Below, piece after piece: positions 22,076-34,309 of a stretch of 64,000 nt of DNA. The notes under the pieces were generated by a model, which was not told where the DNA came from, searched no databases, and saw only the letters and a list, made by a program, of their open reading frames with translations. The DNA lies in assembly GCF_045679555.1 (NCBI RefSeq), contig NC_092087.1:80097305-80161304 (forward strand), read 5' to 3'. Source of the stretch: Salvelinus alpinus (Eukaryota; Chordata; Actinopteri; Salmoniformes; Salmonidae). A program made the position numbers and the translations under genes. Numbering within the stretch: the stretch's first letter is position 1; every line of letters starts with the position of its first letter.

Positions 22076-24630
22076 ATGCAACGAGCCGTTTTTGCACACA
22101 TTGCATTGCATGACTGGACGCATGTTTTCAGTCCTTTGAGGATACGACAATGTTGTTTGAAGCACAGAGGTAGGCACTCAATGCTGTTTAGCTAGCTACA
22201 ATGCTAAAAACAAGTCTGCTCAGTGTTCATACATGAATGCTGACCTACGAATGGCTTAGCTAGTCATATATAATGCGTCAGTGGTCAGTTTCTGTCTTGC
22301 TTTCATCCTCATAGCAGCTCAAGTGAGCTTTGCAGCTAGAGCTAGTAATTAGCGAACGTAACGTTAACTAACTTAGCTGGCAATTTCACCTTTTGTTTAC
22401 ATGGTGCTTTTGTAAGGGGTGAGACACTTCAGTCGTTATAGCTATGTTCTACAGAAAAAAAACTGTAATGCAGGTGACATGTTCGACTGCAAAGTAAAAT
22501 AGCTACATATTTTAATAAACGTTTTCGTCCTGTTTAAAGCACTACCAGTACAGCTCAGTTCTCGGGCATACAGTGTGATACCGCCCCCGCGCGACGAAGC
22601 AGAGAAGGCTCTGCTTCACAGTATGTTGCGGGTGGACCACGCAGGGGAATACGGTGCCAATCGCATCTACGCCGGCCAGATGGCAGTGTTGGGAAGGTCA
22701 CAGACAGGACCGGTTATTCAGGTATTGGTAGTCTGCATTACATATGCACAGATGTAGCTACTTTTCTTACATTCTTGCAGACGACAACAGCCTAACTACT
22801 TGTTTTGTTTTTTAGATGAGTCACTATTGGCTACCATTCCAGTATCCTCAAAGTTAACTTTATGACAACAATTAAAGTGAATGGATGTAATCATGTTGTC
22901 AGTGCTTGGTGACCCACAAAAACTAAATGTTGACAAATCCAGCATCCTCAATTATATATTCATTTTCACTATGCTTCAAGGAAATGTGGGATCAAGAGAA
23001 GAAGCATCTTGCGAAATTCAATGAGATCCTTGCAGAGAACAGAGTTCGCCCAACGTTGCTGTTGCCCCTCTGGAACGTTGCAGGTTTTTTACTAGGTAAG
23101 GAACACAGCTTCACTCCATACAGTCAACAGTTGTCACATATGCCTGACAAATAAACAAAAGGAATGGATGTATATTTTACATTCTAAAATAAGTAGCCTA
23201 GATTTAATGAATTGAAATGGGTCTGTAGGTAAGTACTTAACAAATGCAATTGTAATGTATACTATGTCTGTGAGTTCTGTTGCAATGAGACAATAATCCA
23301 ATACAACAGTATGATACATATGGTACTCGGGGGATAGACCATATTCTGTTGTGTGTCCCCGCAGGAGCGGGCACCGCTCTACTGGGTAAGGAAGGGGCCA
23401 TGGCCTGTACTGTGGCTGTGGAGGAGAGCATCTCAGAGCACTACAACAGCCAGATCAGAGCCCTCATGGAGGAGGACCCAGACAGATACGTAGAGCTGTT
23501 AAAAGTAAGATAATGAACCATCCCTCATACCATGGGCCCTGGAGTTTTTCCTGACCAGGAACAACTCTGGGCTCTATCAAGAAAAACTCTGTGCCCCAGC
23601 TAGGGCTCTTGGTTGACAGTAGCTTCTATAGCCACAAAGTCAGATTCCACAGCCAAAAAGTCAAAATGTAGGCTTTTTGGTCTTTCATTTAAGGTTAGGC
23701 ATAAGGTTAGCAGTGTGGTTAAGGTTAGGGTAAGTTTTAAAATCAGATTTTAAGAAGAGAAATTGTAGAAATGGGTGGGATTTATGACTTTGTGGCTATA
23801 GTGGCTAGTGACGACCCTTGTACTTTCCTGGTCAGGTAAAACCCTACCCCTATAATTTACTAATGCATACTGTACTTTGTCTTGAGTGTTTGTTGTCTTG
23901 ATTTCTGAGAAGTGAATGTGGCCTTTTATTTTCCATACAGTTAATAAAGGAATTCCGAGATGATGAGATGGAACATCATGATACAGGACTGGAGCACGAT
24001 GCTGAATCTGTAAGCCCTCTTTCCCACTTTGATCTTTAGGTTTTACTCTATTTAATCCTTTGGTTAAGCTTCTGTTGTTATGCTGTTATTGGCAGCTATG
24101 GCTGGTGGAGTGAATCTTAATTGAGTTCAGTTCTAATAATAATGAATCATAATTTGTTACATTTCTAAAGCACTTTCCATCGAATCTGAAAGCGCCGCGA
24201 GCAAAAATCGAGCAACCAATATATCATGATCGGTGAATAATGATGTTGTGTTATGTTGTTGTTGTTGCATAGTAATGTCTCAGTGTTTCTGTCTTTTTTA
24301 TTTGTGGTTTATTGTCCATGGATCATTATTGAGTTTCCTTTAAATTTGTTCCATAAAAACAAGGAAGGGATTCCGTCTCATTATCTCCCACTCAAATGCT
24401 TTGATTCCTCCAAAACTGAGTCATGGTGGGAAAGATTGCATGCGGCTTGGGAACACTGTGGTGTTACATTCCTTCACTGTTTACTGTCAAACATCATATA
24501 CTTTGAACTCTTCTGGTAAAGGTTTTCTTGTGTTTTCTTTCTTTTGTTTTAGCTACCCGGATACAAGCTTTTGAAGAGTGCAATACAACTTGGCTGCACA
24601 GCAGCAATATTTGTGTCTCAGCGCCTATAA
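22076..24630 (+). CDS. coq7: Ubiquinone biosynthesis hydroxylase COQ7 (5-demethoxyubiquinone hydroxylase)
   Basis: Coding exons: 22076-22169, 22549-22721, 22981-23095, 23365-23504, 23941-24009 and 24553-24630. All introns are GT-AG with consistent phases, giving 222 aa (human 217). COQ7 is the mitochondrial inner-membrane diiron monooxygenase that hydroxylates demethoxyubiquinone in the penultimate step of coenzyme Q synthesis and works with COQ9. The six family iron ligands are present: E65 in HAGEYGAN, E95 and H98 in WDQEKKH, E147 in [10 protein letters not shown]183 and H186 in DDEMEHH. Other conserved text includes [13 protein letters not shown] and [16 protein letters not shown]. The arginine-bearing N-terminus ([14 protein letters not shown]) fits a mitochondrial presequence. 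The start is the first ATG in frame with the exon-2 phase. Exon 1 is the least certain part because presequences are poorly conserved. The gene looks intact. Confidence 0.96.
23612..23815. mobile_element. Palindromic MITE in coq7 intron 4
   Basis: Perfect 17-bp inverted arms, ctatagccacaaagtca (23626-23642) and tgactttgtggctatag (23785-23801), enclose a non-coding interior with a ggttaggcataaggttagc-type stretch. The outer boundaries are approximate. It lies in the intron between exons 4 and 5 and does not touch the splice sites. Confidence 0.82.
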
Positions 24631-26424
24631 AGTAATAATTAATTAAGTTTCTCAAAGATGGTTTTCTAAAAAATATAATGATTTAAGTGATGTAAATGGA
24701 TATGTAAATTGTATTAGTAAAGTGAACCTGGCTACTTTATACAATGTAATAGTCAGTGCACTTTCCCAAAAAAGGACTCTCATAAAAAAGATATGTTTTT
24801 TGTCCAATTGTAACCTAGATGTTGTCATTTACTTCAATGCTAGCACTAGCAGCCAAGCCATATAGGTACCAGCTCAATGCTGAATCCTCTCTGAGTTGGC
24901 ATCCTAGAATAAGCAAGTTGTCAAAGAGATGTTGGTGTAATTCTACTCTCTGTCTGGTCTAGGTGATGGGGATAGTGTGTTATCCTGCTATACTAAGGTA
25001 TTGTGGTCATCACTGACAGAGCTGGAACCTACCTTCCTTATCTAGTTCATTTTGTAACATCATTACTTAGTATCAATGTACTACATACTGTAATTACCTA
25101 TCTGTTAGGTTTAATTATATGAATGATTAATCACCTTTCTACTGCAACCCCCCCCCATGCCTTTGTTATTCCCCGAAAGATACATATCTAACATAGCTCT
25201 AACGAGGACATATCGATATTGGCATTGTCACGCCATCACCGTACCTTTCAACAAACTATCCTCTTTCACACATTATGTGTCATAAATCACAATGAACAAT
25301 GGCTTGTCAGTCCAGGTGAATGGTTTAAGCCTCTTACACAGCTGTTCCAGTACATTAGATCAGAGTGGAAGAAGGATTGACAACTGACGGGTGCTGGCAG
25401 GGGGGTCTAGCTAATCTATGCTGTTCAGCGCTGCAGAGAAAAGTGTTCCGGTGGTTCAGTTTACTCCCCAGAGACCCCTGTATTGACTATAGGGATTGAA
25501 GTGTCCTTTATAGTATGTTCTGTACTGACCTAGTGCCTGAGATCTGCCCTAGCCACTTCAGATGCAGTGTATAGTACACATCAGTTAGCACAGAGAGACG
25601 TATTGACCTCCATTCCACTTGCAATGTCTACGACAGAATGTAAAGTAGCAAAGAGAGAATACAAGTAGCTGTGTTGTTGTTGGTGCAACAAAGAGGGTCA
25701 AAAGGAACAGTGTGATATCATTTTTTTGACGTATATTATTCTTCGACAGTACCGATCCTGCTCTGTGCCTTGTATGCGAGGGTGCCTCTGGCATCCAAGC
25801 CACAGCCCACTTATGTGTTTTCTGCCCCAGCCAAGGCCCATGAACAGCCCACTGAACTGTTTTCTGCCCCAATGTCGAGAGACGTGCTTTTGTCTTGACA
25901 TGAGACTACTGTAGATGTCTGAAAAAATCGGACAAACTTTAATTTGGAAGTGTAACGTCCCTTTAAACTTCACTAGGCATTGTGTGTATGTGTGTGTCAG
26001 TGTTTGTTTCGCCACCTGTACCCCAGCTGTTTTCTGCCCCTACTAGCCCAGGAACGGCCCACTGAGGAGTCATTTCTCACTGGGGCCAGGCCGCTGGTTC
26101 TCAGGCAGGGAGTTATTTTCCCCAGCATGAGTTCAGAGGAGTTTTTTTTAGATGGGGTGGGTTTACGTATCAGACCTGACCCTAAAGGTTAACATGCTGT
26201 AACTCTGCTCTTTTTGTGCCCTCTGCCTTAAAAATAGCCCCTCCCCCCCACCCATGTCAATCACCGAGCCGGCCGGCTGGCACACACCCCAAGATGGACA
26301 AAACTACTCAAACGTATTATGAGTCCTATACCGGGAACACTTTGTTTAAACTTTACCCGTCCACCCAGCGTACTATTAGCAGTCCGCGATGACTTATGAA
26401 CACAAACAGAGACGCGCATGTATG
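24631..26424. other. coq7 3' flank and intergenic sequence
   Basis: No canonical AATAAA lies within 500 bases of the coq7 stop; an AATATA variant is near 24674. Between 25815 and 26060 the phrase gttttctgcccc occurs three times with a following agcccactga-type segment, a small decayed duplication. No gene was recognised. Confidence 0.45.
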
Positions 26425-26426
26425 TA

Positions 26427-27944
26427 CAGTTGAAGTTGGAAGTTTACATACACCTTAGCCAAAAAAATGTACACTCAGTTTTTCACAATTCCTGACATTT
26501 AATCCTAGTAAAAAATCCTTGTCTTTGGTCAGTTAGGATCACCACTTTATTTGAAGTATGTGAAATGTCAGAATAATAGAGAATTATTTATTTCAGCTTT
26601 TATTTCTTTCATCACATTCCCAGTGGGTCAGAAGTTTACATACACTCAATTAGTATTGGGTAGCATTGCATTTAAATTGTTTCACTTGGATCAAACGTTT
26701 CGGGTGGCCTTCCACAAGCTTCCCACAATAAGTTGGGTGAATTTTGGCTCATTCCTCCTGACAGAGTTGGTGTAACTGAGTCAGATTTGTAGGCCTTCTT
26801 GCTCGTACATGCTTTTTCAGTTCTGCCCACAAATTTTCTATAGGATTGAGGTCAGGGCTTTGTGATGGCCACTCTAATACCTTGACTTTGTTGTCCTTAA
26901 GTCATTTTGCCACAACTTTGAAAGTATGCTTGGGGTCATTGTCCATTTGGAAGACCCATATGCGACCAAGTTTTAACTTCCTGACTGATGTCTTGAGATG
27001 TTGCTTCAATATATCCACATAATTTTCCTGCCTCATGATGCCATCTATTTTGTGAAGTGTACCAGTCCCTCCTGCAGCACAGCACCCCCACAACATGATG
27101 CTGCCACCTCCGTGCTTGACGGCTGGGATGGTGTTCTTCGGCTTGCAAGCTTCCCCCTTTCTCCTCCAAACATAATGATGATCATTATGGCCAACAGTTC
27201 TATTTTTGTTTCATCAGACCAGAGGACATTAACCCAAAAAGTACGATCTTTGTCCCCATGTGCAGTTGCAAACCGTAGTCTGGCTTTTTTTATAGCGGTT
27301 TAGTGGTGGCTTCTTCCTTGCTGAGCGGCTTTTCAGGTTATGTCGATATAGGATTTGTTTTACTGTGGATATAGATAGTTTTGTACCTGTTTCCTGCAGC
27401 ATCTTCACGAGGGCCTTTGCTGCTGTTCTGGGATTGATTTGCACTTTTCGCACCAAAGTACGCTCATCTCTAGGAGACAGAACGCGTCTCCTTCCTGAGC
27501 GGTATGGCGGCTGCGTGGTCCCATGGTGTTTATACTTGCGTACTATTGTTTGTACAGATGAACGTGGTACCTTCAGGCGTTTGGAAATTGTTCCCAAGGA
27601 TGAACCAGACTACCAGTACACCTCCAATTGACTCAATTATGTAAATTAGCCTATCAGAAGCTTCTAAAGCCATGACATCATTTTCTGGTATTTTCCAAGC
27701 TGTTTAAAGGCACAGTCAACTTAGTGTATGTACACTTCTGACCCACTGGAATTGTGATAGTGATTTTTAAGTGAAATAATCTGTCTGTAAACAATTGTTG
27801 GGAAATTACTTGTGTCATGCACAAAGTAGATGTCCTAACCGACTTGCCAAAACTATAGTTTGTTAACAAGACATGTGTGGAGTGGTTGAAAAACGAGTTT
27901 TAATGACTCCAACCTAAGTTTATGTAAACTTCCAACTTCAACTG
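26427..27944 (-). mobile_element. Complete-length Tc1-like transposon (family A)
   Basis: The inverted ends cagttgaagttggaagttta and taaacttccaacttcaactg are flanked by TA on both sides. Inner motif copies (cagaagtttacatacact near 26629, gtgtatgtacacttctgac near 27723) give the IR/DR arrangement. The 1,518-bp unit carries a minus-strand transposase in pieces. The family is the same as at 1-441. Confidence 0.95.
26840..27597 (-). pseudogene. Tc1-like transposase, frameshifted (family A)
   Basis: The N-terminal piece (27597-27229) has the HTH (MGTISKRLKVPRSSVQTIVR) and the second DNA-binding subdomain (SPRDERTLVRKVQINPRTAA). Later pieces in other frames give a VNVLWSDE-like stretch, the [20 protein letters not shown] segment (27096 onward), and [14 protein letters not shown] with the second catalytic Asp. 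At least two frameshifts separate them; the SPDLNPIE region near 26850 is recognisable in nucleotide form. Inactive. Confidence 0.9.
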
Positions 27945-27946
27945 TA

Positions 27947-28373
27947 TGTATGTACGTGAAGTCTTTTTTTGGCATGATGGGATACATAGACTGACATGGA
28001 TTGGTTTACTATGTGACCTAGTCCCATACCCCCTCCCCTCTTCCTTGGTACTATGTTCTCATGTACCTTTTAATACCTTATGATATCACAGCATAAAGAT
28101 ACAAGTGTACCTATCTCAACCGCCAATGAGTCTCTTTCAGTATTAATAAACTCTGACTTATAGGCATCATCAATCATAAAGCTCCTGCTTTAGCTCTTGT
28201 TGCAAAACAGTCTATAAATCTGAGGGTTGGACAAACAAAGCATCTCTGCAAGCCGTGCATTTGGCAAACGCTGCTAACTGCTAATAGGCTTACGGATATC
28301 TGGCAAGAGAATTGCTAATTAGCTACTAATATACACCAAACAAAAATACACTATAAACACACGCTCGTCGTGC
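27947..28373. other. Intergenic, no gene recognised
   Basis: A short unique stretch between two Tc1 copies; nothing recognisable. Confidence 0.4.
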
Positions 28374-29150
28374 TCACCAGGGTCTTGACCTGACTGCAGT
28401 TCGGCGTCGTAACTGACTTCAGTGGGCAAATGCTCACCTTCGATGGCCACTGGCACGCTGGAGAAGTGTGCTCTTCATGGATGAATCCCGATTTCAACTA
28501 GACCAGGCAGATGGTGGACAGTGTGTATGGCGTCGTGTGGGGGCGAGCGGTTTGCTGGTGTCAGCGTTATCAGTTCCCCGTGGTGGTATGGGCAGGCGTA
28601 AGCTAAAGACAACAAACACAATGACATTTTATTGATGTTAATTTGAATGCACAGAGATAACGTGACGAGATCCTGAGGCCCATTGTCGTGCCATTCATCC
28701 GCCGCCATCACCTCATGTTTCAGCATGATAATGCATCGCCCCATGTCGCAGGGATCTGTACACAATTCCTGGAAGCTGAAAATGTTCTTCCATGGCCTGC
28801 GTACTCACCAGACATGTCACACATTGAGCATGTTTGGGATGCTCTGGATTGACGTGTACACAGCATGTTTAAGTTCCCGCTAATATCCAGAAACTTAGCA
28901 CAGCCATTGAAGAGGAGTGGGACAACATTCCACAGGCTACAATCATCAGCACGAATGACTCTATGCGAAGGAGATGTGCCGCGCTTTTAAGGTATCTGTG
29001 ACCAACAGATGCGTATCTGTATTCCCAGTCATGTAAAATCCATAGATTATGGCCTAATTTATGTATTTCAATTGATTGACTTCCTTTATATGAACTGTAA
29101 CTTTTCTTTGAAATTGTTGCCTGTCGCGATTTATATTTTCGTTCAGTGTA
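28374..29150 (+). mobile_element. Tc1-like transposon (family B), 5'-truncated
   Basis: A degraded + strand transposase (LFMDESRFQL-like region near 28470, QHDNA region near 28722, SPDMSHIEHVWDALD-like stretch near 28808) is followed by the non-coding 3' part and the family terminus tatattttcgttcagtgta. The first third, including the left terminus, is missing. Several indels are present. Confidence 0.87.
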
Positions 29151-29224
29151 TGTGGTTATGACTTTGCAGCTTTGCACATGGTTTCATGTTTTTGTGCAAT
29201 AATTAGGAGTTGAATATCATTGGA

Positions 29225-30539
29225 ATAGTGATATTTTCAGCAAACTTAACGTGTAAATATTTGTATGAACATAAGATTCAACAACTGAGACATAAACGGA
29301 ACAAGTCCCTGAACAAAGGGGGGGTCAAAATCAAAATTAACAGTCAGTATCTGGTGTGGCCACCAGCTGCATTAAGTACTGCAGTGCATCTCCTCCTCAT
29401 GGACTGCACCAGATGTGCTAGTTCTTGCTGTGAGATGTTACCCCACTCTTCCACCAAGGCACCTGCAAGTTCCCAGACATTTCTGGGGGGAATGGCCCTC
29501 ACCCTCCGATCCAACAGGTCCCAGACGTGCTCAATGGGATTGAGATCCGGACTCTTCACTGGCCATGGCAGAACACTGACATTCCTATCTTGCAGGAAAT
29601 CACGCACAGAACAAGCAGTATGGCTGGTGGCATTGTCATGCTGGAGGGTCATGTCAGGATGAGCCTGCAGGAAGGGTACCACATGAGGGAGGAGGATGTC
29701 TTCCCTGTAACGCACAGCGTTGAGATTGCCTGCAATGACAACAAGCACAGTCCGATGATGATGTGACACAACGCCCCAGACCATGACGGACCCTCCGCCT
29801 CGGTGTAACACGCATTCCTTCGACGATAAACGCGAATCCGACCATCACCCCCGGTGAGACAAAACCGCGACTCGTCAGTGAAGAGCAATTTTTGCCAGTC
29901 CTGTCTGGTCCAGCGACAGGCCAACAAGCCCTCAGTCCAGCCTCTATCAGCCTATTGAGGACAGTCTGAGCACTGATGAAGGGATTGTGCATTCCTGGTG
30001 TAACTCGGGCAGTTGTTGCCATCCTGTATCTGTCCCGCAGGTGTGATGTTCGGATGTACCGATCCTGTGCAGGTGTTGTTACACTTGGTCTGCCACTGCG
30101 AGGACGATCAGCTGTCTGTCCTGTCTCCCTGTAGCGCTGTCTTAGGCATTTCACAGTATGGACATTGCAATTTATTGCCCTGGCCACATCTGCAGTCCTC
30201 ATGTCTCCTTGCAGCATGCCTATGGCACGTTCACGCAGATGAGCAGGGACCCTGAGCATCTTTCTTTTGGTGTTTTTCAGAGTCAGTAGAAAGGCCTCTT
30301 TAGTGTCCTAAGTTTTCATAACTGTGACCTTAATTGCCTACTGTCTGTAAGCTGTTAGTGTCTTAACGACCGTTCCACAGGTGCATGCTCATTAATTGTT
30401 TATGGTTCATTGAACAAGCATGGGAAACAGTGTTTAAACCCTTTACAATGAAGATCTGTGAAGTTATTTGGATTTTTACGAATTATCTTTGAAAGACAGG
30501 GTCCTGAAAATGGGATGTTTCTTTTTTTGCTGAGTTTAG
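29225..30539 (-). mobile_element. Tc1-like transposon (family F), left terminus eroded
   Basis: The right end tttttttgctgagttta is clear. The left part matches what should lie inside the opposite terminus (ttcagcaaacttaacgtgta) but the outermost bases are missing. It lies 22 bp from the solo LTR at 30562. Confidence 0.87.
29344..30259 (-). pseudogene. Tc1-like transposase, frameshifted (family F)
   Basis: Piece 1 (30259 leftward) reads MLRVPAHLRERAIGMLQGDM, an HTH (VARAINCNVHTVKCLRQRY), and continues to LLFTDESRFCLTGGDG with the first catalytic Asp. Piece 2 (29811-29344, other frame) has HRGGGSVMVWGVVSHHHRT, MTLQHDNATSHTA with the second Asp, and [20 protein letters not shown] with the third catalytic Glu. 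It ends LNAAGGHTRY and a stop. All three catalytic residues survive in the DNA; the visible inactivating lesions are frameshifts near 29800-29930. Confidence 0.92.
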
Positions 30540-30561
30540 TATATTTAGCAGGCTTAGGCTA

Positions 30562-30924
30562 TGTAACGCTCGTCGTTGGAATGAGAAGAGGAGGACCAAA
30601 GCGCAGCGTGGTAAGTGTTCATTATATTTATTAAACAGAGAACACTAAGCAAAATAACAAAGGAGAACGCAACGAAACAGTTCTGTGAGGTGACAGACAC
30701 ATAACAGAAAATAATCATCCACAAAACACAATAGAAAACAGACTACCTAAATATGGCTCCCAATCAGAGACAACGACTGACACCTGCCTCTGATTGAGAA
30801 CCATACTAGGCCAAACACATAGAAATATAACATACAGAACAAAACATAGAATGCCCACCCCAACTCACACCCTGACCAAACTAAAATAAAGACATAAAAA
30901 AGGAACTAAGGTCAGAACGTGACA
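30562..30924 (-). mobile_element. Solo LTR with 5-bp target duplication
   Basis: A 363-bp segment starts tgtaacgctcgtcg and ends aacgtgaca, flanked by ggcta at 30557-30561 and 30925-30929. An AATAAA on the minus strand near 30630 suggests minus-strand orientation. No gag/pol is adjacent, so it is a solo LTR, most likely of a Ty3/gypsy-type element of fish. Confidence 0.92.
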
Positions 30925-30929
30925 GGCTA

Positions 30930-33900
30930 CCTGATGTTGTGGAATGAAATCTGTCCAATAAGCGACAATATGACTGAGTCCTATAGAGAATGCATGTCCT
31001 GCTATTATGGTTCCTAACTCTTCCCATGTCTACTACTGTACATTCTTGCCAGGCTTACTAGCTTCAAAATTAAAGAAGATATTTTGGTTTTTACAGACAT
31101 GACATTTTCTCTTTGTCACAGCGAGAAATAAAAAGCATACTATTTATTGAAACAGGAAGTTACCACCTATAGATAAGCTGCATGAGACAGTTGGGTTCTA
31201 TCAATAAGATACATGACCCATTTGGGGGGGGACTTTTTGCGACTAAAGTTTGATCATCACATATTATTTCTGTTCCAGATTCATAGTGTTGACAGTTTTA
31301 TAGCCAAGATGCAAGTCTTTAAAAAAAGCAACAAGTGCACAACTGCATTTTTGGCACAGCTTTGGGTGACAAACTTGCTGTTAAATAAAAACATGAGTGA
31401 CGACTCAGTCATGATGCAGGTGTTAATAACGGTTAACCATAAAACCCAACGTCTAAATTAGCGCCCGTTTTCTAAATTAGCAACGATACACGATAAACAG
31501 TAGGATTTTGTTACGAGTCTACGACTCAAGCAGAAATGCATATTTTTTATGACGCAGCGTAACGTTCTTCATTGACATTTTACATAATATTATCAAGCTA
31601 TTTTTAGCATCCAAACATGGCAATCAGGAGAACTGTGGTTGAATTGTTCGGCTTCTTCGCCTAGATTCACCTCAGAAGGAATCTGCTGATATATCGACCG
31701 AGAAATCAGCAACAAGAATTTGAAAATAGCAATAAAACTCCCGAATGGGACCGTGAATAATCAAGGCTGTAAATTTTGTGCATGTGGACAATATAAATTC
31801 ATATAAGTCATAAAAGCTTTCGGATGCAGAGCATATTGTTTCTTGACCTAGATCTACAGGGTTGTCCATCACCTGCCTTGGGATAAAATCTGAAGGACAT
31901 TGATCATAAGGTGCCATTCTCTCAGCAGGATCACAATAGAGCTCAGTTCTGAAATCCACACTATCATACTACTAAGAATGTGTGGATATTGGAAAATAAC
32001 AGGAGTCTCTTGATGTGAAGAAACCACTCGTTAGGTTAAGACACCGTTCATTTATTTGTGGATTCAAGAGGCTTCCCAATGGACCGTCTTAAGCTCCAAA
32101 AATGTAGTAGGAGTTTTGAGGCGATTGGTATTTTCCAGCCTGCTATATACCTGGTATTTACCTTAATAATAAATAAAAATGTTGTTTCTTTGAGATTCTT
32201 TGAAACAAAAACAACTTTGTATCAAAATAACATATTCAACTTTCCCATTATGCTGTATGTTGATACTTTTTGGACATGGACTTTTATGCCGAACAAACCT
32301 ATGCTTCTGATGTTAAATAAAAGGTAGCACCTCCTAACTGTCTTCTTTGTGTACATTTTTCTGGTTCATTTCCATATTCTTTGTAAAGTTATTGGGTTGT
32401 ATCTGTTTTAAACATTGCAAAACCAGATGTGAGTGCTTGGTACTGTAATGGGGGGTTTTACTGGCCTAAAAACATTATTCACGATTATTTTCAAAAGACT
32501 GATTTGACTTTAAAATTAAACATATATTTTACACATCTTGTAGCGGTTGCATTGATAGATTAACGCTACAACAAGGGCAACTAGCCAATCATATTTTGTT
32601 TTGTTTGTATCACAACATCAGTCAGCCCAGTGGGAGAGTCCCTCATTTATTATCAGAGTGTACTAGCGCAGATGCTAGCTGTCACGTTACCATAAATTCA
32701 AGCAGAATTCCTACGCAGTGTTTGTATGTTCGAATTCTGTTCTTGTTTGTCACAGCATTCGTGCCTGCAACCTTTATGAGAGCTTCTGAGAAGCGAGGGG
32801 CCATTAGCTTGATCTGAGCCAGTGCAGCACTGAACACAATGGTGTTGGCCAGTGGCCAATTCTGTACACAAATTTGGTTGTCAAAGTTAAAAAATTAAAA
32901 AATAAACATTTATCTATACTGCCTGTTTTAGCTGGACGTGGGAGTGAAAGATGACAAGCGGGGCTCACATGTTTTTTGAAAGATACCGTACATTCATACA
33001 TAAACTGACTTCTCTTTCCAGTAAGTGGTCAGACTGGTGGGTCCCCTCCCTCCCCCTGAGAAAGCGCTCTAGAAAAGCTGTGCCCACGTGTCCACACAGT
33101 GGGGAGCCACAACACATGATGTAAAGGACTGACATCACCTCAGCAGGAATCCCTGATTTACGGCCGCCCCGACATGAGCAAGACCGTCAGCTACCAGCTC
33201 CAGAGAAATCCAGCCAAGGTCATGCTCTGTATCTGGGTTATATGTTGCCTATGAAGTGTTTAGCAGGGTCATATAGTCATAGTGGATGGATGCTGGGGTC
33301 AGGGTCAAAATACATTTGACTCTGGTTTAGGGTTCCTTTATAGTGTGACATCATTTCATATTTCTATATTACATTTTCTAAGATCAGTTACTAGTAGTCT
33401 TTCACTGTGAGGATTTTTACTGGTGAACATAGACTTTGAGCTATTGTTATCAATCATCATCAGACAAGAGTTTAGAATATGGTTGAAATTAGGTTTAACA
33501 TTAACATGAATCTACTTTTACAGATTCAGGACATTAACATTAACTCCCAAGACTCCGATAGCTCTCTAATTCATTGGTGGTAGCAATCATTACGTGTGCT
33601 TGTCCTCAGCAGCCAGGCCTGGGCAGCTGTGTTGGCAGTTGGCACCCTGCGTTGTGGATCAGCTGGGGAGAGACTTATGTAAGGGCCAAGGCCCTGCTGC
33701 CTGCTTCCCTCTGTGCGTAGCGTGACCTTGCGGGCACATACATCAGCACAGTGACAGGCTGGGTGCTCGGCCACTCAAGCATGACTCCAAGGCCACGTTG
33801 CTGCTCCTCTGTGTCATGAGCCCCAACGACTCTTCAAGCTATTCACTGAAGCATTTCCCCAGGCCCCCCTGTGACCCTGGCAAGATGGCAATGACCTGGG

Positions 33901-33985
33901 CAACAGGAGACCGTTGGTGGACTCGGCAATACTCTGCTAGTAAGTTTGCAAGTACAATTTCTCTGATTAATGTGGTGTTTTTGGT
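30930..33985. other. Intergenic, no gene recognised
   Basis: About 3 kb of mixed AT-rich sequence. Short open frames at 31213, 32058 and 33571 lack splice context and known motifs. No transposon termini were seen. Confidence 0.45.
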
Positions 33986-33989
33986 ACTA

Positions 33990-34304
33990 GGTGTGCCACA
34001 GGGCTCGGTTCTCCACGCAATTAATAAATAAAAAATATTCCTTGACAAGGGTGTTTGCTTTCAAAGTTTCGTTTGTTTTGATACTTTTAGGGTCCAGTGT
34101 ATGTTGCGTCAGACAAAATTGGTATTTTATTGTGTTTTCATTTTGTTTTGGTTTATAGGGTGTTTTTTTGTAAACGGTGTGCCACAGGTCTTGGTTCAAG
34201 ACCCAATTGATACATTTTCGAAACTTTTTTTTTTACAATAGTATTTGCCTTCAAAATGTCATTTGTTTTCACACCTTTAGGTTCCAGGGTATGTTGCATG
34301 AGAC
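33990..34304 (+). repeat. Diverged direct duplication with an RT-like GVPQGSVL motif
   Basis: Blocks 33990-34117 and 34176-34304 share, in order, ggtgtgccacagg, a ttgccttcaaa/ttgctttcaaa segment, tttgtttt, cttttagg and gtatgttgc. The first block translates GVPQGSVL, the conserved motif of non-LTR reverse transcriptases, within an open frame. The flanking residues are not RT-like. It may be a very old LINE scrap duplicated in place. Confidence 0.5.
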
Positions 34305-34309
34305 CAAAG

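Noticed and set aside
22541-22574. Alternative coq7 exon 2 acceptors at 22554, 22559 and 22574
   Set aside because: Only the acceptor giving exon start 22549 joins exon 1 in frame with the conserved exon 2 reading frame.
29344-30259. Functional family F transposase, since all three catalytic residues are readable
   Set aside because: The two halves are in different frames and the left terminus is eroded, so this copy cannot make or respond to transposase.
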